Positions 1 through 6,946 of a stretch of 64,000 bases of DNA are shown here, piece by piece. The notes under the pieces are model-generated. The model ran no database searches. It saw only the letters and a program-made list of their open reading frames with translations, and had not been told where the DNA came from. The first letter of the stretch is position 1; the number at the start of each line of letters is the position of its first letter. Origin of the DNA: Oceanicola sp. (GTDB taxonomy: Bacteria > Pseudomonadota > Alphaproteobacteria > Rhodobacterales > Rhodobacteraceae); the NCBI GenBank assembly GCA_017792405.1, contig CP051231.1, positions 446,634 to 510,633 of the forward strand, in the 5' to 3' direction. The position numbers and the translations under genes were made by a program.

Positions 1-977
1 CCGCGCTCGGCCTCGGCGGGGCAGGGGTGCGGCTTGATGTGCTTCAGGTGCTCTCGGTCAACGGCAACGCCATCGGTGTTTCCACTGCGCTGGCCGAGGT
101 CATGCGCGCCGCCGGTCACAGCTTTGACTTTGCCGATGCCGCCGCCGCCGGGCGCGCGCTGCTGGCCGCCCGGCCCGAGGGGCTGCGCATCGGCGTGCCC
201 TTCCCCTTCTCCGGCCACGCCGAACTGCTCTACCACTGGCTCGGCGCGCTTGGCTTTGCCGTGCCGCAGGCGCTCTCGGTCCATACCGTGCCGCCACCGC
301 TGATGGCCGATGCGCTGGCCGCCGGCGAGGTCGATGCCTTCTGCGTCGGCGCGCCTTGGGGCACGCTGGCGGTGGAGAGTGGGGCAGGGGAGCTGCTGCT
401 GCCCGGCACGGCGATCCGCCGCTTCGCGCCCGAAAAGGTGCTCGCCGTCCGTCACGACTGGGCCGATGCCGAGCCTGAGCTGACCGGCCGCCTTATGCGG
501 GCGATCTGGCGCGCGAACCGCTGGCTCGGTCAGCCGCAAAACCGCACCACCGCTTCCGAGATCCTCGCACGCAGCGCCTATCTCGATACGCCCGCCGAGC
601 TGATTGAGCGGGCGCTCTCGGGCCGCCTCATCGTGAGCCAGAAGGGCGATATGCGCACCGTGCCGCGCTACCTCGAGTTCTTCGAAGGCGCCGCCACCTT
701 CCCGTGGCGCTCCACAGGGGCCCTCATCGCCGACCGCATCGCCGCCCGCACCGGGCTCGACAGGCCCGCCGCCCAGGCCGAGGGCCGCCGCGTCTTCCGC
801 TCCGACCTCTACCGCCACCACCTCGCCCGGACGACCGCCGACATGCCCGGCGCCTCCGAACGGCTCGAGGGCGCACTGGCCGAAGATACCCCCGTCGCCT
901 CCCCCTCGGGTCGCCTGACCTTGGCCGCTGATTCCTTCTTCGACGGCTTCATTTTTGATCCGCAGCGAAAAACCTGA
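1..977 (+). CDS. nasS: NasS-like nitrate/nitrite sensor protein, 5' end missing
   Basis: The reading frame is open from base 3, so the gene starts upstream of the window; about 325 C-terminal residues are present. The sequence resembles the NrtA/CmpA periplasmic-binding fold (VDAFCVGAPWG, then RFAPEKVLAVRHDW and ARSAYLDTPAELIERALSGR), as also seen in the complete NrtA-type protein that follows. In alphaproteobacteria a copy just before the nas operon is normally NasS, a cytoplasmic nitrate sensor that holds the RNA-binding antiterminator NasT. The leader with a terminator directly downstream fits that role. The N-terminus is absent, so lack of a signal peptide cannot be checked, and a second transport binding protein remains possible. 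A short inverted repeat (AAAAAC...GTTTTT, 968-986) spans the stop codon. Confidence 0.75.
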   Translation, partial: ALGLGGAGVRLDVLQVLSVNGNAIGVSTALAEVMRAAGHSFDFADAAAAGRALLAARPEGLRIGVPFPFSGHAELLYHWLGALGFAVPQALSVHTVPPPLMADALAAGEVDAFCVGAPWGTLAVESGAGELLLPGTAIRRFAPEKVLAVRHDWADAEPELTGRLMRAIWRANRWLGQPQNRTTASEILARSAYLDTPAELIERALSGRLIVSQKGDMRTVPRYLEFFEGAATFPWRSTGALIADRIAARTGLDRPAAQAEGRRVFRSDLYRHHLARTTADMPGASERLEGALAEDTPVASPSGRLTLAADSFFDGFIFDPQRKT

Positions 978-1247
978 TCAGTTTTTGTGCAGTTTCCCGG
1001 CGCTCGCCCGCAAGTTGCCGCAGCGCAGCAGGCAAATCGCCCCCCACGCTTGACCCACGCCGCCCCGCCCGGCATTTCATGATCCCAGATGAGGCAAGGG
1101 CGTCTCGTCGAACCGAATTCACCCACGAAGATGCGGGTAAACCCGAGCACAGCCGCTCGACCCATTGCGCCAGAAAAGCGCGATGCTGGTCAGCGGCTTT
1201 TTTGTTTTTGGGCGTTCGCAAACGCCCCCAACCTAAGGGACGACCAC
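978..1247 (+). promoter_or_regulatory. Leader/promoter region of the nas operon
   Basis: A 270-bp gap between nasS and nrtA with no credible gene. A TTGACC hexamer at 1050-1055 followed after 17 bp by CATTTC (1073-1078) is a weak sigma70-like promoter candidate. Between about 1090 and 1145 the segments CGTCTCGT and ACGAAGATG can pair imperfectly, followed by CGGGT-AA-ACCCG. These could be antiterminator hairpins for NasT, but I could not identify the ANTAR hexaloops with confidence. The region ends in the terminator listed separately and then an AAGGGA ribosome-binding site before nrtA. Confidence 0.5.
1151..1209 (+). terminator. Intrinsic terminator in the nas leader (attenuator)
   Basis: A long imperfect hairpin: AGCCGCT (1151-1157) pairs with AGCGGCT (1192-1198), GACC with GGTC, and CATTGCGC with GCGCGATG around the loop CAGAAAA. 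It is followed at once by a T tract (1198-1203) and another T5. It stands about 40 bp before the nrtA start and after nasS, so it would stop leader transcripts unless antiterminated. This matches the known NasT (ANTAR) mode of control of nas operons; the binding of NasT here is inference. Confidence 0.85.
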
Positions 1248-2006
1248 ATGAAAACCCTCTTCGGAATCGTTGCCACAACGGCGACCCTTCTGACCGGAAC
1301 GGCGATGGCCCAGTCGCTGGAGCTGGAAAAGGACGAACTGACCTTCGGCTTCATCAAGCTGACAGACATGGCCCCCCTCGCCGTTGCCTATGAGCAGGGC
1401 TACTTCCTCGACGAAGGGCTCTTCGTCACGCTAGAGGCCCAGGCCAACTGGAAAGTGCTGCTCGATGGTGTGATCGACGGCCAACTCGACGGCGCGCACA
1501 TGCTCGCCGGTCAGCCGCTCGCCGCCACCATCGGCTTCGGCACCGAGGCCCACATCATCACCCCCTTCTCGATGGACCTGAACGGCAACGGCATCACCGT
1601 TTCCAACGAGGTCTGGGAGGCGATGAAGCCGAACATCCCCACCGGCGATGATGGCAAGCCGGTCCACCCGATCTCCGCCTCTGCGATGGCGCCGGTGGTC
1701 GAGCAGTACAAATCCGAGGGCAAGCCCTTCAACATGGGCATGGTCTTCCCGGTCTCGACCCACAACTACGAACTGCGCTACTGGCTCGCCGCCGGTGGCC
1801 TGCACCCGGGCTTCTACAGCCCCGAGAACATCTCCGGCCAGATCGCCGCAGATGTGTTGCTCTCCGTGACCCCTCCGCCGCAGATGCCCGCCACCCTCGA
1901 GGCCGGCACCATCTATGGCTACTGCGTAGGCGAGCCATGGAATCAACAGGCTGTGTTTAAAGGCTGTCTCTTATACACATCAGATGTGTATAAGAGACAG
2001 GCATAA
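1248..2006 (+). CDS. nrtA: Nitrate ABC transporter binding protein NrtA, 5' part (split by artefact)
   Basis: Start ATG at 1248 with AAGGGA 7 bp upstream. The N-terminus [23 protein letters not shown] is a Sec-type signal peptide, so the product is periplasmic. The body ([40 protein letters not shown]) is that of NrtA/CmpA-family nitrate-binding proteins. Genuine sequence ends at about 1927; the frame then runs through diverged nrtA sequence and adapter, giving the nonsense tail [12 protein letters not shown] and a TAA at 2004-2006. Deleting 1928-2111 joins this part in frame to the 3' part and yields a protein of 456 residues, the usual NrtA length. First gene of the nas transport block. Confidence 0.9.
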   Translation: MKTLFGIVATTATLLTGTAMAQSLELEKDELTFGFIKLTDMAPLAVAYEQGYFLDEGLFVTLEAQANWKVLLDGVIDGQLDGAHMLAGQPLAATIGFGTEAHIITPFSMDLNGNGITVSNEVWEAMKPNIPTGDDGKPVHPISASAMAPVVEQYKSEGKPFNMGMVFPVSTHNYELRYWLAAGGLHPGFYSPENISGQIAADVLLSVTPPPQMPATLEAGTIYGYCVGEPWNQQAVFKGCLLYTSDVYKRQA

Positions 2007-2111
2007 AGGCGATACCGCGGGCCAAATTGACGCTCAGGCACTGTTGTCAGTCACCCCCCCACCGCAAATGCCAGCGACGATGGAAGCCGGCACCATCTAT
2101 GGCTACTGCGT
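1902..2111 (+). repeat. 26-bp direct repeat bounding a 184-bp chimeric insert
   Basis: Bases 1902-1927 and 2086-2111 are identical (26 bp, offset 184). Outside this core the two nrtA copies encode nearly the same peptide ([35 protein letters not shown]) but differ at many synonymous sites. This is what is expected if a related organism's read was spliced into the contig through a shared exact k-mer. The offset is 1 mod 3, which is exactly the frame change between the two halves of nrtA. Confidence 0.9.
1964..2000. other. Two Tn5 mosaic ends head to head (Nextera junction adapter)
   Basis: CTGTCTCTTATACACAT is followed directly by C and then AGATGTGTATAAGAGACAG, i.e. the 19-bp Tn5 mosaic end in both orientations, short of the full 38-bp junction by one base. 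This exact arrangement is the circularisation junction of Nextera mate-pair libraries. No transposase or cargo lies between the ends, so it is not a biological transposon. It creates a false ATG at 1984 (peptide MCIRDR), a peptide familiar from adapter contamination. Confidence 0.97.
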
Positions 2112-2802
2112 GGGCGAGCCGTGGAACCAGCAGGCCGTGTTCAAGGGCATCGGCGTGCCGGTGATCACCGACTACGAACTGTGGAAGAACAACCCCGAGA
2201 AGGTCTTCGGCATCACCGCCGAATTCGCCGAGCAGTATCCCAACACCACTAAGGCCGTGGTGAAGGCGTTGATCCGCGCCGCCATCTGGCTCGACGAGAA
2301 CGACAACGCCAACCGCATGGAGGCGGTCGAGATCCTCGCCAAGCCCGAATACGTGGGCGCCGATGCCGAGGTGATCGCCAACTCCATGACCGGCACCTTC
2401 GAGTACGAGAAGGGCGATGTGCGCGAAGTCCCCGACTTCAACGTGTTCTTCCGCTACAACGCGACCTACCCGTTCTACTCCGATGCGATCTGGTACCTGA
2501 CCCAGATGCGCCGCTGGGGCCAGATCCCCGAGGCCAAGTCGGACGAGTGGTATGCCGAGACCGCGGCCTCCGTCTATCGCCCCGACATCTACCTCGAGGC
2601 CGCCCGCCTGCTGGTCGATGAAGGGCTTGCCAACGAGGCCGACTTCCCCTGGGACAGCGACGGCTACAAGGCGCCGACCCCCGCCGCCGACATCATCGAC
2701 GGCATCCCCTACGACGGGAAGGCCCCCAACGCCTACCTCGACAGCCTGCCCATCGGCCTGAAGGGCGCGCAGATCATCGTCGGCACCGAGGTGCAGGGCT
2801 GA
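1984..2802 (+). CDS. nrtA: Nitrate ABC transporter binding protein NrtA, 3' part (split by artefact)
   Basis: The apparent start at 1984 lies inside adapter sequence and is not real; genuine host sequence resumes at about 2112. It encodes the C-terminal half of NrtA ([38 protein letters not shown], then [26 protein letters not shown] and the C-terminal [15 protein letters not shown]). The segment 2001-2085 preceding it belongs to a diverged relative ([17 protein letters not shown] against host [13 protein letters not shown]). The gene should be annotated as one CDS, 1248-1927 joined to 2112-2802, after correcting the assembly. Confidence 0.9.
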   Translation: MCIRDRHKGDTAGQIDAQALLSVTPPPQMPATMEAGTIYGYCVGEPWNQQAVFKGIGVPVITDYELWKNNPEKVFGITAEFAEQYPNTTKAVVKALIRAAIWLDENDNANRMEAVEILAKPEYVGADAEVIANSMTGTFEYEKGDVREVPDFNVFFRYNATYPFYSDAIWYLTQMRRWGQIPEAKSDEWYAETAASVYRPDIYLEAARLLVDEGLANEADFPWDSDGYKAPTPAADIIDGIPYDGKAPNAYLDSLPIGLKGAQIIVGTEVQG

Positions 2803-2808
2803 TGCTCC

Positions 2809-2857
2809 GGATGGCGGGAGACGCGCGCGCCGAAGCGCGACGCCCCGCCCGCCATCC
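2809..2857 (+). repeat. Strong two-tier hairpin after nrtA
   Basis: GGATGGCGGG (2809-2818) pairs perfectly with CCCGCCATCC (2848-2857). Inside it GCGC-CGAA-GCGC (2827-2838) forms a tetraloop hairpin. It begins 7 bp after the nrtA stop and has no T tract, so it is more like an RNA-stabilising or partial-termination structure. Such a structure would raise binding-protein mRNA relative to nrtB and nrtC (inference). Confidence 0.6.
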
Positions 2858-2928
2858 CGCAAAGCCGCACGTCCCCGCCCGCCGGGTGCGTGCGATCCGT
2901 TCACAACCGAGCCGCAGGGCAGATTGCG

Positions 2929-3021
2929 TATGCATGGGTTGTGCATGGGATGTGCATCAGATGTGCATCAGCAAATTCTAAGGTTAATCGGCCGCAACGG
3001 CGTGGCCTCAGCAAAAACGCA
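2929..3021 (+). promoter_or_regulatory. Four 11-bp TRTGCAT iterons plus conserved promoter-like block before nrtB
   Basis: TATGCATGGGT, TGTGCATGGGA, TGTGCATCAGA and TGTGCATCAGC follow one another without a gap (2929-2972). Next come AAATTC, GGTTAA at 2982-2987 and CAAAAACGCA at 3012-3021. The nrtB ATG is at 3041. The same series of elements occurs on the minus strand at 35287-35194 before an unrelated gene. The 11-bp period puts sites on one face of DNA, as for PhoB/OmpR-type direct repeats; the binding protein is unknown. Confidence 0.65.
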
Positions 3022-3040
3022 CAGAGTTGAAAGTCCTAAA

Positions 3041-4126
3041 ATGACCGCCATAGACCCTCAGTCGCTGAACGACGCCGCCGCCGCCAAGGAGGCGCGAAAG
3101 GCGCGTCTGTTCACCCGTATCAACAAGGCCGACAAGTGGTTTTCCGTGCTCGGCCTCGCCTGGATCACCCCTGTCCTGAAGGCCGCCGCCGGTGACAATC
3201 CGAAGGCCCAGGGCAAGGAAATCTGGCGCCTCCTCGGCGTGCCCGTGCTCGCCATCGTCGGCTTCCTGCTGCTCTGGGGCACCCTCGCCCCCAAGGTCCA
3301 AACCTCTCTCGGCGCCGTCCCCGGCCCGGTGCAGGTCTGGGGCGAGGCGGTGAACCTGCATGAGGACGCCGTCGCCAAGGCCGCCAAGAAAGCGAAGTTC
3401 GAGGAGATGGTCGCCGCCCGCAACGAGAAGCTGATTGCCGCGGGCAAGGAAGACCAAGTTAAAACCGTGGCTTACACCGGGGCGCCCAGCTTCTACGAGC
3501 AGATCTGGACCTCGATCAAGACCGTGTTCTTCGGCTTCCTGATCGGCTCCGCCGTGGCCATTCCGCTGGGCATTCTCGCGGGCCTCTCGCCCTATGCCAA
3601 CGCCGCGATCAACCCGCTGATCCAGATCTTCAAGCCGGTCTCCCCGCTGGCCTGGCTGCCGATCGTCACCATGGTCGTCTCGGCGCTCTCCACCGGCGAC
3701 GGGCTCTTCCCGAAGAGCTTCACCATCTCGGCCATCACCGTGACTCTCTGCTCGCTCTGGCCCACCCTGATCAACACCGCGCTCGGTGTCGCTTCGATCG
3801 ACAAGGATCTCGTTAACGTTTCCAAGGTATTGAAGATGAACACCTGGACCAAGATCACCAAACTGGTTCTGCCGTCCGCCCTGCCGCTCATCTTCACCGG
3901 CCTTCGGCTCTCGCTCGGTGTCGGCTGGATGGTTCTGATCGCTGCCGAGATGCTGGCGCAGAACCCGGGGCTGGGCAAATTCGTCTGGGACGAGTTCCAG
4001 AACGGCTCTTCCAGCTCGCTCGCCAAGATCATGGTCGCGGTGCTGACCATCGGGATCATCGGCTTCCTGCTGGACCGGGTGATGTATGCCCTCCAGTCGC
4101 TCTTCACCTTCTCGAACCAGCGGTGA
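3041..4126 (+). CDS. nrtB: Nitrate ABC transporter permease NrtB
   Basis: Inner-membrane permease of the nitrate/nitrite uptake system, 361 residues from the ATG at 3041. The N-terminus is hydrophilic; the first membrane segment is near residues 65-85 (LLGVPVLAIVGFLLLWGTL). The others lie in the C-terminal half (FFGFLIGSAVAIPLGILAGLS, PLAWLPIVTMVVSAL). The EAA loop that docks the ATPase is visible in LPSALPLIFTGLRLSLGVGW. This is the NrtB/SsuC-type permease fold, and NrtA before it and the ATPase after it fix the substrate as nitrate or nitrite. A 238-bp gap containing a hairpin and an iteron promoter separates it from nrtA, so it may have its own control. Ends overlapping the possible GTG of nrtC. 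Confidence 0.92.
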   Translation: MTAIDPQSLNDAAAAKEARKARLFTRINKADKWFSVLGLAWITPVLKAAAGDNPKAQGKEIWRLLGVPVLAIVGFLLLWGTLAPKVQTSLGAVPGPVQVWGEAVNLHEDAVAKAAKKAKFEEMVAARNEKLIAAGKEDQVKTVAYTGAPSFYEQIWTSIKTVFFGFLIGSAVAIPLGILAGLSPYANAAINPLIQIFKPVSPLAWLPIVTMVVSALSTGDGLFPKSFTISAITVTLCSLWPTLINTALGVASIDKDLVNVSKVLKMNTWTKITKLVLPSALPLIFTGLRLSLGVGWMVLIAAEMLAQNPGLGKFVWDEFQNGSSSSLAKIMVAVLTIGIIGFLLDRVMYALQSLFTFSNQR

Positions 4127-4131
4127 TCGGC

Positions 4132-5823
4132 ATGGGTATCCTGAATTTTGATAATGTTTCCGTGGGCTTCGGTGAGGGTATTCACCGCACCGAAGTTCTC
4201 AAAAACATCACCCTCGACGTGGAAGAGGGCGAATTTCTGGTGCTGCTGGGCTTCTCCGGCACCGGAAAGACCACCCTCATCAACCTCATGGCCGGGCTTC
4301 AAAAGCCCTCCAAGGGCAGCGTGACCTTCAAGGGCAAGCCGGTCACCGGCCCCGGCCCCGAGCGCGGCGTGATCTTCCAGAACTACTCGCTGATGCCCTG
4401 GCTGACCGTGGCGGGCAACGTGGGGCTGGCGGTGGATACCGTGTTCCCCGGCCTGCCCAAGGCGGAGAAGGAGGCCAAGGTCGCCCACTACGTGCAGATG
4501 GTGGGCCTGAGCCACGCCGCCAGCCGCCGCCCGGCCGAGCTGTCTGGCGGTATGCGCCAGCGCGTCAACGTGGCCCGCGCTCTGGCGATGAACCCCGAAG
4601 TTCTGCTGCTGGATGAACCCCTTAGCGCGCTCGATGCGCTCACCCGCGCCAACCTTGCCGACGAGATCGAGGGCATCTGGAGCACAGACAAGAAGACCTG
4701 CGTGCTCATCACCAATGATGTGGACGAGGCCATTGTTCTGGCCGACCGGATCATCGCCCTCAACCCCGATGGCAGCCTTGGCGAGGAGTTCCGAGTGGAT
4801 ATTCCGCGCCCCCGCGAGCGCGGTGAGATGAACCATCACGAGGGCTTCAAGGCGCTCCGCGCCCGCGTCACCAACTACCTCATGGACGCCGGTATAGAGG
4901 CGCAGGCCGAGGGCGCCACCCAGCTGCCCGACATCCAGCCGATCCACAACCTGCCCAAGGCGCAGGCCGCCGCGCAGGAAGGGCTGAAAGACCTGAACTT
5001 CCTGCAGTTCGACGAGCTCCACAAGATCTACCCGACACCGAAGGGGCCGTTAACGGTTGTTGAAGACTTCAACCTCAAAATGAACAAAGGCGAATTCATC
5101 TCGCTCATCGGCCACTCGGGCTGCGGCAAATCCACCGTGCTCACCATGGTCGCGGGCCTGAACGAGATTTCGAAAGGCTCGATCAAGCTCGATGGCTTCC
5201 ACGTCCGTGAGGCCGACCCGGAGCGCGCAGTGGTGTTTCAGGCGCCCTCGCTCTTTCCGTGGCTGACCGCGCGCGAGAACTGTGCCATCGGGGTCGACAA
5301 GGTCTACCCGAAGGCCAGCCAGGCCGAGCGGCAGGATGTGGTCGACTATTACCTCGAGCGCGTCGGCCTCGGCGACGCGATGGACAAGCCCGCGTCTGAA
5401 ATGTCGAACGGCATGAAGCAGCGTGTCGGCATCGCCCGCGCCTTCTCGCTCTCCCCCAAACTGCTCCTGCTCGATGAACCCTTCGGCATGCTCGACAGCC
5501 TCACCCGCTGGGAGCTGCAGGAGGTTCTGATGGAGGTCTGGCAGCGCACCAAGGTCACCGCGATCTGCGTCACCCACGATGTCGACGAGGCGATCCTTCT
5601 GGCCGACCGCGTGGTGATGATGACCAACGGCCCGCAGGCGACCATCGGCAAGATCGTCGATGTCGATCTGCCCCGCCCGCGCAGCCGCAAGGCCCTGCTC
5701 GAGCACCCCGACTATTACCTCTACCGCGAGCAAGTGCTTAATTTTCTTGAGGAATACGAGCACGGCAAGCAGGGCAAATCGGAGGCCGGGAAGGCCGACA
5801 CCAAAAACAAGGAAGCCGCGTGA
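4132..5823 (+). CDS. nrtC: Nitrate ABC transporter ATPase with two fused nucleotide-binding domains
   Basis: About 563 residues with two complete ABC ATPase domains. Domain 1 has Walker A GFSGTGKTT, signature LSGGMRQR and Walker B VLLLDEPLSALD. Domain 2 (after about residue 285) has GHSGCGKST, MSNGMKQR and LLLLDEPFGMLD. Both belong to the NrtD/SsuB/TauB group, so the chain carries both ATPase halves for the NrtB dimer. Cyanobacterial NrtC instead fuses one ATPase to a binding domain, and here that binding domain is absent. The start is ATG 4132 (MGILNFDNVSVGFG); GTG at 4123, overlapping the nrtB stop, is an alternative. Confidence 0.9.
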   Translation: MGILNFDNVSVGFGEGIHRTEVLKNITLDVEEGEFLVLLGFSGTGKTTLINLMAGLQKPSKGSVTFKGKPVTGPGPERGVIFQNYSLMPWLTVAGNVGLAVDTVFPGLPKAEKEAKVAHYVQMVGLSHAASRRPAELSGGMRQRVNVARALAMNPEVLLLDEPLSALDALTRANLADEIEGIWSTDKKTCVLITNDVDEAIVLADRIIALNPDGSLGEEFRVDIPRPRERGEMNHHEGFKALRARVTNYLMDAGIEAQAEGATQLPDIQPIHNLPKAQAAAQEGLKDLNFLQFDELHKIYPTPKGPLTVVEDFNLKMNKGEFISLIGHSGCGKSTVLTMVAGLNEISKGSIKLDGFHVREADPERAVVFQAPSLFPWLTARENCAIGVDKVYPKASQAERQDVVDYYLERVGLGDAMDKPASEMSNGMKQRVGIARAFSLSPKLLLLDEPFGMLDSLTRWELQEVLMEVWQRTKVTAICVTHDVDEAILLADRVVMMTNGPQATIGKIVDVDLPRPRSRKALLEHPDYYLYREQVLNFLEEYEHGKQGKSEAGKADTKNKEAA

Positions 5824-5897
5824 GCGCCATGGCCGCTCAGCTCAAGGTGATACCGGGCGGACGCAGCAGCCCGATGCAGCAAAAGGGAGACGACATC

Positions 5898-6839
5898 ATG
5901 GATGTCGCAGTCAACACACCGGTCAAAACCTTCATTCAGGTGGCCGAAATCTGGGTGCCCGAGGGCGAGACCCTCGTGCATGGCGGGGGCAGCTACGGCG
6001 AGCTTGCCGCCTTCGAGGAGGCCTCCCGCCGGGAGAGCTTCGCCAAGGGCGAGGGCCTGCCCGGCAAGGCCTGGGCTGAGGCGCGGCCCGTGGTGCTCAA
6101 GGGCTTTGACGGCAGCTATTTCAAGCGCATCGAGGTGGCCACCGAGGCCGGGCTCACAAGCGCCGTCGCCGTGCCGGTGTTCGCCGGAAAGACCCTCAAG
6201 GCCGTGCTCGTGGTGCTCTGCGGCGACGATGAAAACCGCACCGGCGCCATCGAAGTTTGGAAAGAGGCCGAGGGCCTGCTGATGCTGGACGATGGCTATT
6301 ACGGGGCCGCCAAGCACTTCGAATGGGTCAGCCAGCACACGCATTTTCCGGCGGGTCAGGGGCTGCCTGGCGGGGTCTGGGCCTCCGAAACGCCGATCCT
6401 GATGCGCGATCTGGGCTCCGGCTACCGCTTCATCCGTGCCGACAGTGCGGGCAAGGCCGGGCTGACCACCGGCCTCGGCGTGCCGATCCCGGTGCCCGGC
6501 GCCGCGCCCTACGTGCTCACCCTGCTCTCCGCCCGTGGCACCCCCATCGCCCGCCGTTTCGAGCTGTGGGATGCCCGTGCCGCCAAAGTCGGCAAGTCCG
6601 GCGGGGCGGCGCTGGTCGATGGCATCTGCGCACGTGAAGGCGCGCTTTGGGACCCGGAGAACGCCGGCAAGGAACGCCGCGCGGAAGCGTGGCAGGGCAG
6701 CATCGGCAAGGTGCTCGGCTCCGGCCTTCCGGTGGTCGAAAGCGGCAAGCCCGGCCTCGCCGCAGGCTACGGCTCGATGGTCGCCCTGCCGCTCTACCAC
6801 GGCACAGAGCTGTCCCACATCGTCGCCTGGTACGTGTGA
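5898..6839 (+). CDS. GAF-domain protein of the nas operon
   Basis: Cytoplasmic protein of about 313 residues with two GAF-like halves (TFIQVAEIWVPEGETLVH... to about residue 120, then YYGAAKHFEWVSQHTHFPAGQGLPGGVW...). Both halves contain the G-GLPG-W motif of GAF folds. There is no output domain or membrane segment. I choose ATG 5898 because AAGGGAG lies 8 bp upstream; an in-frame GTG at 5820 overlapping the nrtC stop would add 26 residues. Its place between transport and reductase genes suggests sensing of nitrate, nitrite or redox state, or help with enzyme assembly. The ligand and role are not known. Confidence 0.7.
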   Translation: MDVAVNTPVKTFIQVAEIWVPEGETLVHGGGSYGELAAFEEASRRESFAKGEGLPGKAWAEARPVVLKGFDGSYFKRIEVATEAGLTSAVAVPVFAGKTLKAVLVVLCGDDENRTGAIEVWKEAEGLLMLDDGYYGAAKHFEWVSQHTHFPAGQGLPGGVWASETPILMRDLGSGYRFIRADSAGKAGLTTGLGVPIPVPGAAPYVLTLLSARGTPIARRFELWDARAAKVGKSGGAALVDGICAREGALWDPENAGKERRAEAWQGSIGKVLGSGLPVVESGKPGLAAGYGSMVALPLYHGTELSHIVAWYV

Positions 6840-6847
6840 GGCCCGCC

Positions 6848-6946
6848 ATGATCCAGTTTGTCTTCGACCTCTTCGTCCTTCCGCAACCCGCACCCGCCCC
6901 TCTGCGCGTGGCCCGCGTAACCCCCTGTAAAGGAGGCCTGAAATGA
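6848..6946 (+). CDS. Possible 32-residue leader peptide before nirB
   Basis: ATG 6848 opens a short frame (MIQFVFDLFVLPQPAPAPLR... CKGGLK) whose stop overlaps the nirB start (ATGA at 6943-6946). The AAAGGAGG ribosome-binding site for nirB lies within its last codons. It begins 8 bp after the GAF gene stop, with no convincing ribosome-binding site of its own. It could couple translation into nirB or be chance; I do not recognise the peptide. Confidence 0.25.
   Translation: MIQFVFDLFVLPQPAPAPLRVARVTPCKGGLK

Noticed and set aside
1964..2000. A natural Tn5-like transposon insertion in nrtA
   Set aside because: There is no transposase, cargo or 9-bp target duplication, only two mosaic ends joined head to head. 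The flanks are from a diverged nrtA copy.
2929..2972. CRISPR-like array
   Set aside because: The unit is only 11 bp with 4-bp linkers and four copies; there are no spacers or cas genes. It fits protein-binding sites instead.
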